From positions 1 through 19,885 of the forward strand of contig CALAGF010000348.1 in the NCBI GenBank assembly GCA_937892345.1: 19,885 bases of DNA. The letters are read 5' to 3'. The translations under genes and the position numbers were made by a program. The stretch is from an uncultured Rhodocyclaceae bacterium (GTDB lineage Bacteria; Pseudomonadota; Gammaproteobacteria; Burkholderiales; Rhodocyclaceae). This document shows positions 14,716 through 19,885 of this stretch, piece after piece (the stretch's first letter is position 1; each line of letters starts with the position of its first letter). Under the pieces are notes generated by a model. It was not told the origin of the DNA. It saw only the letters and a program-made list of their open reading frames with translations, and did not search any database.

Positions 14716-15471
14716 ATGAATAATATCAATAAATTAGTTCTGGCTATCGGATTCACTCTCACCACCTTCCCGAGCCTGGCGGCGGGATTCCAGTGCGGGG
14801 AGCACGTCACCCTGGGGGTACCCGGTCAATCCAGTCAGCTGTTGTGCCGGGAGGGCTATGCCGCCGGTTACAACTACGACACCAAGGTCTCTGACTGGGT
14901 CTCTTACCGGATGACGGCGGCCAGCGCCCAGGGGCAGGTGCCGCGCAAGGATGCCTTCGCCGAGGACAAGGAGGTGCCGGTGCAGTTTCGCGCCACCCTG
15001 TCGGACTACAAGGGCTCGGGCTATGGCCGCGGCCACCAGGCGCCGGCGGCGGACATGCGCTCCACCGCCAACACCATGAAGCAGAGCTTCCTGCTGACCA
15101 ACATGACGCCGCAGTTGCCGGCCCTCAATCAGGGGGCCTGGCGCATCCTGGAGGAGAAGACCCGGCAGTGGGCCATCGCCTATGAGAATGTCCAGGTGAT
15201 CACGGGCCCCATCTTCACCAACTCCGACGCCTCCATCGGCAACGGCGTGACCGTGCCCCACGCCTACTACCGGGTGGTGATGGATCTGGCGGGCAAGCGG
15301 GCCATCGCCTTCATCCTGCCGCAAGAGAACGTCTCGGCCAGTCGGCTGGCGGACTATGTGGTGACGGTGGATGAGGTGGAGGAGCAGACCGGACTCGACT
15401 TCTTCACCGAGCTGCCGGATGAGCAGGAAGAGGCCATGGAGTCGCGGCTGTCGGCCATGTGGGGCGGTTAG
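14716..15471 (+). CDS. Secreted DNA/RNA non-specific endonuclease (NucA/EndoG family)
   Basis: A 251-residue protein with an N-terminal signal peptide (MNNINKLVLAIGFTLTTFPSLAAG, cleavage near residue 23). The beta-beta-alpha-metal nuclease core is recognisable from YGRGHQAPAADM (general base H107), FLLTNMTPQLPALNQGAW (metal-ligand Asn138) and ITGPIF. Two cysteines (C27, C44) could form a disulfide in the periplasm. The usual DRGH is GRGH here; the Arg, Gly and His are kept, so activity is still expected. AGGAG ten bases upstream supports ATG 14716; an open frame reaching back to 14509 has no ribosome site and poor codon use. It probably degrades extracellular or periplasmic nucleic acid. Not linked functionally to the peroxidase gene, and separated from it by a terminator. 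Confidence 0.85.
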   Translation: MNNINKLVLAIGFTLTTFPSLAAGFQCGEHVTLGVPGQSSQLLCREGYAAGYNYDTKVSDWVSYRMTAASAQGQVPRKDAFAEDKEVPVQFRATLSDYKGSGYGRGHQAPAADMRSTANTMKQSFLLTNMTPQLPALNQGAWRILEEKTRQWAIAYENVQVITGPIFTNSDASIGNGVTVPHAYYRVVMDLAGKRAIAFILPQENVSASRLADYVVTVDEVEEQTGLDFFTELPDEQEEAMESRLSAMWGG

Positions 15472-15483
15472 CGCGTCCGGCAG

Positions 15484-15513
15484 GGGTAACGGGGGCCCAG
15501 GCCCCCGTTACCC
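15484..15513. terminator. Very stable stem-loop after the nuclease gene
   Basis: Arms GGGTAACGGGGGCC and GGCCCCCGTTACCC are perfectly complementary over 14 bases with only CA between them (in practice a slightly larger loop). It starts 13 bases after the nuclease stop. There is no T tract, so it may act as an mRNA 3'-end stabiliser or a weak terminator rather than a classic intrinsic terminator. Confidence 0.6.
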
Positions 15514-15613
15514 ACACGGGCCTCCGGCCATTGTCATGGCCCCTGGTACAGGGCCAGTACAGCTTGGGTCTGGCATCGGGCCCTTATCATGACTCCTTTT
15601 TTCAGGAGGCATC

Positions 15614-16027
15614 ATGTCAGCGCTGTTTTCCCTTCACTCCTCGTCCACTCTTGCCCGCGCGTTGCGCATCTGCGTACCCATGGCGCTGCTGGGGGCTGCT
15701 GTTCCCCCGGCCATGGCCGACGAGGATATCCGCTTGGGGCAGACCATTCTGCTCGGGGTCGGCGATCATCCCGCCATCATTCCCATGCTCGCCTGCCGGC
15801 CGACCAAATCCATCATGGTCAAGGCAGGGCGGGAGTTGACCCTGGAGCGGGTCAAGGTGTTCTACGGCAACGATCGCAGCAAGACCCTCTATTTTGACAA
15901 GGATCTGAAAGAGGATCAGGAGTCGGGGTGGCAATCCCTCGGCAGCCGGCTCTGCATCAAGCGGATCGAGGTGTACGGCAATTCGGAAGGGAGCAGGGCA
16001 CGGGTCAAGGTGTACGGGCGCAAATGA
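15614..16027 (+). CDS. Secreted DUF2541-like protein (YaaI family), function unknown
   Basis: A 137-residue protein with a signal peptide: a basic/hydrophobic N-terminus and AMA-DED cleavage near residue 34. The mature part has two cysteines (MLACRPT and SRLCIKRIEV) and a pattern of beta strands that resembles the DUF2541 family, which includes E. coli YaaI. I assign the family from overall pattern, with moderate confidence. AGGAGG at 15604-15609, four bases from ATG 15614, fixes the start. It stands alone between a stem-loop and a bidirectional terminator. No biochemical role is known to me for this family. Confidence 0.75.
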   Translation: MSALFSLHSSSTLARALRICVPMALLGAAVPPAMADEDIRLGQTILLGVGDHPAIIPMLACRPTKSIMVKAGRELTLERVKVFYGNDRSKTLYFDKDLKEDQESGWQSLGSRLCIKRIEVYGNSEGSRARVKVYGRK

Positions 16028-16032
16028 GCAAA

Positions 16033-16053
16033 GGGCGGGGGAAATCCCCGCCC
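16033..16053. terminator. Bidirectional terminator between the DUF2541 gene and mog
   Basis: GGGCGGGG-GAAAT-CCCCGCCC forms an 8-bp perfect stem in the 31-base gap between two convergent stops (16027 and 16059). T-rich flanks are short on both sides, so termination strength is uncertain. Confidence 0.65.
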
Positions 16054-16058
16054 AGTGC

Positions 16059-16589
16059 TTATTTCTTCGGGCGGAACGGTTTGATGATGGCCTCGTCGCA
16101 CTCGAGATAGGGCCCTTCCATCAGGTCGATGCAGTAGGGAATGGCAGGGAAGACCGCATCCAGGCACTCGCGGATGGACTTGGGCTTGCCCGGCAGGTTG
16201 ACGATGAGGGAACTGCCGCGCAGGCCGGCGGTCTGGCGCGACAGGATGGCGGTCGGCACGAACTTGAGGGACTCGGCCCGCATCAGCTCGCCAAAGCCCG
16301 GCATCATGCGATCGCACACGGCTTCGGTGGCTTCCGGCGTCACATCCCGCTTGGCCGGCCCTGTGCCGCCCGTGGTGACGATGAGGCAGCATGACTCCTC
16401 ATCCGCCAGCCGAACCAGGGTCGCCTCAATCTGATCCTGCTCATCCGGGATCACCTGATAGACGGGCTCCCACTCCGAGGTCAGATAGGCGTCAAGGGTG
16501 TCGATGATGGCCTTGCCGGAGAGATCTTCATAGATGCCCGCGCTGGCGCGATCGCTGACGGTGACGATACCGATTCTTGCCTTGCTCAT
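16059..16589 (-). CDS. mog: MogA, molybdopterin adenylyltransferase
   Basis: A 176-residue MoaB/Mog-fold protein. It adenylylates molybdopterin in preparation for molybdenum insertion by MoeA. Conserved features are GIVTVSDRASAGIYEDLSG at the N-terminus, TTGGTGPAKRDVTPEAT at 72-88, and D49 and D82, which correspond to the catalytic aspartates of E. coli MogA; the LPGKPKSIRECL motif is also present. AAGGG precedes ATG 16589 at normal spacing; the longer open frame to 16679 is AT-rich and not coding-like. It is a single-gene unit convergent with the DUF2541 gene. Confidence 0.93.
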   Translation of the reverse strand: MSKARIGIVTVSDRASAGIYEDLSGKAIIDTLDAYLTSEWEPVYQVIPDEQDQIEATLVRLADEESCCLIVTTGGTGPAKRDVTPEATEAVCDRMMPGFGELMRAESLKFVPTAILSRQTAGLRGSSLIVNLPGKPKSIRECLDAVFPAIPYCIDLMEGPYLECDEAIIKPFRPKK

Positions 16590-16992
16590 GCTCAACCCTT
16601 GGTCATTGGAAAAAGTGGTAAATAAAATAACATAATCAGTGAGATATGTTAAACCATCGGCTTGGGTGCGACATGGCAAGGTCTAAATTGAGAGTCGAAC
16701 GAAAAGCAGATCTATTCGCTATCGATGAATAGGGAATAAGAAGAACCATAAAAGCCTTTAAAATTTATAAAAAAAGTGACGCAGGTCGCATGAGGATAAT
16801 TTCATGAATCATAACGAATAAATATTTCCTTTCGACCCATAGTCGCCAAATGGATGAAAAATCAGACTCCTGTGGATCGGTGCGGGCTGACCCTAAATCG
16901 CCACCATCTTATATAACCTGTTTATGGACAGCGAAATGATGTGCCGGGCGTGGTCGCACTTGGATGTGGGAGGCGTCTGGGCTGGAGGGGAT
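16590..16992. other. AT-rich divergent intergenic region, mog and DUF3135 gene
   Basis: About 400 bases with no gene that I can support. It contains long A/T runs around 16740-16840 and should hold the divergent promoters. One plus-strand candidate is TTGAGA (16688-16693) and TCTATT (16711-16716) with a 17-base spacer, a moderate match only. A frame open from 16924 joins the DUF3135 gene but lacks a ribosome site there. Confidence 0.5.
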
Positions 16993-17331
16993 ATGGAGCT
17001 GCCAGATTTTGATACGCTCAAACACTGGGCCCTGGCCGAGCCGGAGCGGCTCGATGCCTTGCTGCACCAGCAGATAGAGGCACTGATCGCGCAGGTGGGG
17101 CCGGACCAGCAACGGCGGTTGCGAGGCCTGCAGTTTCGCATCGACTGTCAGCGTCGTCTCGCCAGGAACAATATGGACAGCTGCATCCGGATCGCCAATA
17201 TGATGCACGAATCCGTTCATGCCATGCGCCGCCACATCGTTCACCTGCAGGAGGCGTCTCAGGAGGAGAGCGAAGAGATTGTGCCGCCGAACAATGTGAT
17301 CTGGCTGGTAGAGCGTGTGAAGGATAAATAA
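16993..17331 (+). CDS. DUF3135 family protein, function unknown
   Basis: A 112-residue soluble protein of a type found in gammaproteobacteria such as Aeromonas and Vibrio. It begins MELPDFDTLKHWALAEPERL and has the family-like RRLRGLQFRIDCQRRLARN segment, followed by helix-rich sequence. GGAGG four bases before ATG 16993 chooses this start over 16924. There is no signal peptide or membrane helix. It is followed by a good terminator and forms its own unit. The family assignment rests on recalled sequence pattern; the role is unknown. Confidence 0.75.
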   Translation: MELPDFDTLKHWALAEPERLDALLHQQIEALIAQVGPDQQRRLRGLQFRIDCQRRLARNNMDSCIRIANMMHESVHAMRRHIVHLQEASQEESEEIVPPNNVIWLVERVKDK

Positions 17332-17380
17332 TGCGTTGGCAGGCATCCAGTCTCGTTATTTCCCAATATTTCATTCAGTT

Positions 17381-17424
17381 CAAACCATCCAATGTTAATA
17401 AGCTGGGTGGTTTGTTTTTTATTT
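17381..17424 (+). terminator. Rho-independent terminator after the DUF3135 gene
   Basis: CAAACCATCC (17381-17390) pairs with GGGTGGTTTG (17405-17414), with one G-T wobble and a 14-base loop, and is followed directly by six T and then ATTT. It starts 50 bases past the stop codon. Confidence 0.8.
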
Positions 17425-17553
17425 GCTGCAAATGGACCTGTAGTACAAGTTGAATAACATAGTGATCAGGTAAATCAGCAGATATAGATGAAGGAATATA
17501 AGGGTTGGGGTAATATCACGGCATATTCCACCTTGCTAACACTCAAAGGGATC

Positions 17554-18351
17554 ATGAGCAGCATCACACCAGGAAGGGAGCTGTCGCGGGAGCAGCAGAC
17601 GGAAATCACCCGGATCATCGTCAAGGCGGGCCAGATGCTGGCCCAGTTTGGGGCGGAGAGCCGCATCATCGAGCAGACCACGGTCCGGCTCGGCATGGCG
17701 CTCGGGCTGGAGAGCGTCGAGATGGCCATCTCTTCCAGCGCCATCGTCCTCACCAGCCTCTACCAAGGCAGTTGCGTCACCACCACCCGCCGGGTGCGGG
17801 AGCACGGCATCAACATGCAGGTGGTGTGCGAAATCCAGCGCATCTGCATCATGACGGAAAAGTCGCTTATCGGCGCGCGCGAGGTACGTCAGCGCCTCGA
17901 GGCCATCACGCCGTTCCACTATCACCCCTGGCTGGTGGTGCCCATGGTGGGGCTCTCCTGCGGTGCCTTCAGCCTGCTGTTTGGCGGTGACTGGCCCATC
18001 TTCCTGGTGACCTGCTGCTCGGCCTCGGTCGCCATGCGGGTGCGCCAGCTCATTGCCCGCCATCACCACAGTCCCCTCATCAACTTTGCCGCCACCGGGT
18101 TTATCGCCACCCTGCTCGCTTCCAGCGCCACCTTCTTCGGCTGGGGCGAACAACCCTATCTCGCCATGGCCGCCAGCGTGTTGCTGCTGGTGCCGGGGTT
18201 CCCGCTCATCAATGCGGTCTCCGACATGGTGAAGGGTTACTTCAACATGGGGCTGGCCCGCTGGGGCACGGCGACCCTGCTGACCATCAGCGCGGCGATA
18301 GGGATTATTCTCGCCATGTCGGTGACCGGTATCTGGGGGTGGAAGGTATGA
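17554..18351 (+). CDS. yjjP: YjjP, large subunit of a ThrE-type exporter
   Basis: A 265-residue DUF1212/ThrE-family protein. The N-terminal cytoplasmic region (about 1-130) has the family pattern GAESRIIEQTTVRLGMALGLESVEMAISSSAI, quoted here only as landmarks GAES and SVEMAISSSAIVLT. About five membrane segments follow, ending with AMAASVLLLVPGFPLINAV. In E. coli, YjjP and YjjB act together as a succinate exporter; relatives export threonine and serine, so the substrate here is open. AAAGG four bases upstream supports ATG 17554; an earlier ATG at 17488 has no ribosome site. Length fits E. coli YjjP (about 256). It overlaps yjjB. Confidence 0.92.
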   Translation: MSSITPGRELSREQQTEITRIIVKAGQMLAQFGAESRIIEQTTVRLGMALGLESVEMAISSSAIVLTSLYQGSCVTTTRRVREHGINMQVVCEIQRICIMTEKSLIGAREVRQRLEAITPFHYHPWLVVPMVGLSCGAFSLLFGGDWPIFLVTCCSASVAMRVRQLIARHHHSPLINFAATGFIATLLASSATFFGWGEQPYLAMAASVLLLVPGFPLINAVSDMVKGYFNMGLARWGTATLLTISAAIGIILAMSVTGIWGWKV

Positions 18352-18815
18352 TGGAACTGCTCTGGCTGCTGGCCAAGGATGCCTTCTGGTCGGCCATTCC
18401 GGCGGTGGGCTTTGCCATGCTGTTCAACGTGCCGCCACGGATGTTGAAGTACTGCGCCATGGGCGGCGCCCTGGCCCACAGTCTGCGTACCCTGCTCATC
18501 CATTACGGCATGCCCATCGAGTGGGCCACCCTGGCGGCGGCGACCACGGTCGGCTTTGTCTGCGTCTACTGGTCGCGCCGGTTGCTGGCGCCGCGTCCGG
18601 TGTTCAGCGTCGCCTCCATCATCCCCATGATCCCCGGCAGCTATGCCTTCAAGGCGATGATAGCCATAGTGGAGCTCAACATCTCCGGGGTGACCATGGA
18701 GCTTATCCAGAGCGCGGTGGAGAACGGCCTCAAGGCGCTGTTTATCGTGGGGGCCCTGAGTTTCGGTTTGGCGATCCCCTCTCTGGTCGTGTACCGTAAC
18801 CGGCCCATTGTCTGA
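18351..18815 (+). CDS. yjjB: YjjB, small subunit of a ThrE-type exporter
   Basis: A 154-residue membrane protein with about four hydrophobic segments, including VFSVASIIPMIPGSYAFKAM, the conserved proline-rich stretch of the family. It pairs with YjjP to form one exporter. GGAAGG at 18341-18346 lies four bases before ATG 18351; the tandem ATG at 18348, which overlaps the yjjP stop, is also possible. Either way the genes are translationally coupled. folA follows 24 bases later on the same strand and may be co-transcribed. Confidence 0.92.
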   Translation: MELLWLLAKDAFWSAIPAVGFAMLFNVPPRMLKYCAMGGALAHSLRTLLIHYGMPIEWATLAAATTVGFVCVYWSRRLLAPRPVFSVASIIPMIPGSYAFKAMIAIVELNISGVTMELIQSAVENGLKALFIVGALSFGLAIPSLVVYRNRPIV

Positions 18816-18839
18816 GACAGGCTGCAAGAGGCTGAACCC

Positions 18840-19332
18840 ATGCACATTTCCATGATTGCCGCCATGGCCCATGATCGGGTGATAGGGCTGGACAACCAGA
18901 TGCCCTGGCACCTGCCGGCGGATCTGGCCCACTTCAAGCGGGTCACCCTGGGCAAGCCGGTGCTGATGGGGGCGCAAGACCTTTGAATCCATCGGACGAC
19001 CGCTGCCCGGGCGCCGCAATCTGGTGATCAGCCGCAACCCCGACTACCGGGCCGACGGCGTGGAGGTTATCGACTCGGTGGAGGCCGCACTGGCGCTGCT
19101 GGCGGGCAGCGACGTGGCCGAGCTGATGGTGATCGGGGGCGGTCATCTCTACGGCCAGCTGCTGCCACGGGCCGACAGGCTCTATCTGACCCGTATCGAT
19201 CTGGCGGTGGAAGGGGATACCCGCTTCCCGGCCTTCGATGAGAACGACTGGTCGTGCATCGAGCGCGAGTCCCATCACCCCGACGAGAAGAACCCCCATC
19301 CCTACTGTTTCGAGACCTGGCAGCGGCGCTGA
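18840..19332 (+). pseudogene. folA: folA, dihydrofolate reductase with a one-base frameshift
   Basis: Translation from ATG 18840 gives the DHFR start MHISMIAAMAHDRVIGLDNQ and PWHLPADLAHFK up to PVLMG, then runs into a stop at 18984 after 48 codons. The next frame continues perfectly from RKTFESIGRPLPGRRN to the end at 19332, with VIGGGHLYGQLLPRADRLYLTRID. Removing one G from the run of five at 18968-18972 restores a 163-residue protein (E. coli FolA has 159). Nothing else in the gene is damaged. Because FolA is essential in most bacteria, a sequencing or assembly error in the G run is more likely than a true pseudogene. The enzyme reduces dihydrofolate to tetrahydrofolate using NADPH. Confidence 0.9.
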
Positions 19333-19348
19333 GCCCTCTGATGCCATG

Positions 19349-19380
19349 AAGAGCCCCTTGCGACAGCCGGGGGCTTTTTT
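19349..19380 (+). terminator. Rho-independent terminator after folA
   Basis: AGCCCC (19352-19357) pairs with GGGGCT (19370-19375) and can extend through AAG against TTT; it is followed by a run of T. It starts 17 bases past the folA stop. Confidence 0.8.
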
Positions 19381-19803
19381 GTGCCCTGTTGCCGCAAAGA
19401 GAAGGGGGCTGAACCGGCATGGTTGAAGTTGCCTGAAGCAATACCGAGTGCGCGGCATCAAAATGATTAGTAATGTAATTAAATGGCCATTCATTGCTCC
19501 GATGGGCGCCGTCGTCCCCACCCTCTCTTTTCGCCTGCTGCTAACGCCTTTTAATCATTAATGAAATGTGCTGCAAGTGCATCGATACTGTGGCGACCCT
19601 GTCTGTTATAGGCGTTTTTATCGTGATTTAATGGATTTTTATGAATGAAAATAACCAATAAAAATCAATGACTTAAATTTAATCCTTTTAAGGCGGCTTC
19701 AATTGGTTCTTTTGTTTGGGTGTGAAATTGCTTAGTGTTAAAAGTAATTGGCTCACGTTCGACGGTTTGCCAGGCAAGGCGTCGGCCAAGAAAAAAGGAC
19801 AAT
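19381..19803. other. AT-rich leader upstream of proV
   Basis: About 420 bases without a supportable gene. From 19440 onward it is markedly AT-rich, unlike the coding DNA around it, as expected for the osmotically controlled promoter of a proVWX operon. I could not pick one convincing -35/-10 pair. Confidence 0.55.
19663..19675. promoter_or_regulatory. Candidate IHF site upstream of proV
   Basis: AATCAATGACTTA fits the IHF core WATCAA-N4-TTR exactly and has an A-rich stretch just before it. In AT-rich DNA such a match can occur by chance, so this is tentative. Confidence 0.3.
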
Positions 19804-19885
19804 ATGACAGTCAAACTCGAGGTCAAATCCCTCTACAAAATCTTCGGCGATCAGCCGGAAAAAGCGTTCAAGTTGCTGGCAAAAG
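19804..19885 (+). CDS. proV: ProV, glycine betaine/proline ABC transporter ATPase, start only
   Basis: Only the first 27 codons are in the window. They read MTVKLEVKSLYKIFG and continue QPEKAFKLLAK, closely resembling the ProV N-terminus of E. coli (MAIKLEIKNLYKIFG). ProV is the ATPase of the ProU osmoprotectant importer, normally followed by proW and proX. AAGGA at 19795-19799 lies four bases before ATG 19804. The Walker motifs are beyond the edge, so the call rests on the N-terminus alone. Confidence 0.85.
   Translation, partial: MTVKLEVKSLYKIFGDQPEKAFKLLAK

Noticed and set aside
18237..19037. Minus-strand open frame of 266 codons
   Set aside because: Antisense to yjjP, yjjB and folA, rich in Gly, Arg and His as expected for a shadow, with no domain pattern.
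1..19885. CRISPR arrays, tRNA or rRNA genes, insertion sequences, phage integrase
   Set aside because: No regularly spaced repeats, cloverleaf, rRNA motif, transposase or recombinase frame was seen on either strand.

Overview
The window reads as two unlike pieces of proteobacterial DNA joined inside one gene. Positions 1 to about 14,050 look betaproteobacterial (Rhodocyclaceae-like, e.g. Dechloromonas/Azonexus; inferred from gene order, the OxyR type and codon use). Positions from about 14,110 to the end look like an Aeromonas chromosome (inferred from the mog, DUF3135, yjjPB, folA, proV gene set and strong GAG/CAG/AAG codon preference). The switch falls in the middle of a cytochrome c peroxidase gene. 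The most economical reading is a chimeric assembly through a conserved stretch, although recombination cannot be excluded from one sequence.

Left part, minus strand (10324 down to 1): a [NiFe]-hydrogenase maturation and regulation cluster in the order hypA-hypB-hypF-hypC-hypD-(small ORF)-hypE, a gap, then hoxX(hypX)-hoxA-hoxB, with hoxB cut by the window edge. This is the order known from the Cupriavidus necator megaplasmid. HypA and HypB deliver nickel. HypF and HypE make the cyanide ligands, and HypC and HypD assemble the Fe(CN)2CO unit. HoxX makes CO from a formyl donor. HoxB is part of an H2 sensor that feeds the sigma54 activator HoxA. Nearly every junction is a 1-4 nt stop/start overlap. 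An unlisted 39-codon ORF fills the only hypD-hypE gap with the same kind of overlaps. A 66-codon ORF on the plus strand sits between hypE and hoxX.

Middle (10.3-14.5 kb): divergent from hypA is a GAF-PAS-PAS-GGDEF diguanylate cyclase with a near-consensus FNR box and -10 element. Next comes oxyR, divergent from a di-haem cytochrome c peroxidase gene. Their shared intergenic region carries a near-perfect 37-bp OxyR operator and an FNR box, so the peroxidase is probably under both peroxide and low-oxygen control.

Right part (14.5 kb to end): a secreted non-specific nuclease, a DUF2541 secreted protein, mog (convergent), a DUF3135 protein, the two-gene ThrE-type exporter yjjP-yjjB, folA with a one-base frameshift in a G run, and the first 27 codons of proV behind a long AT-rich leader. 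Several clear stem-loop terminators separate these units. I saw no rRNA, tRNA, CRISPR array, insertion sequence or integrase.
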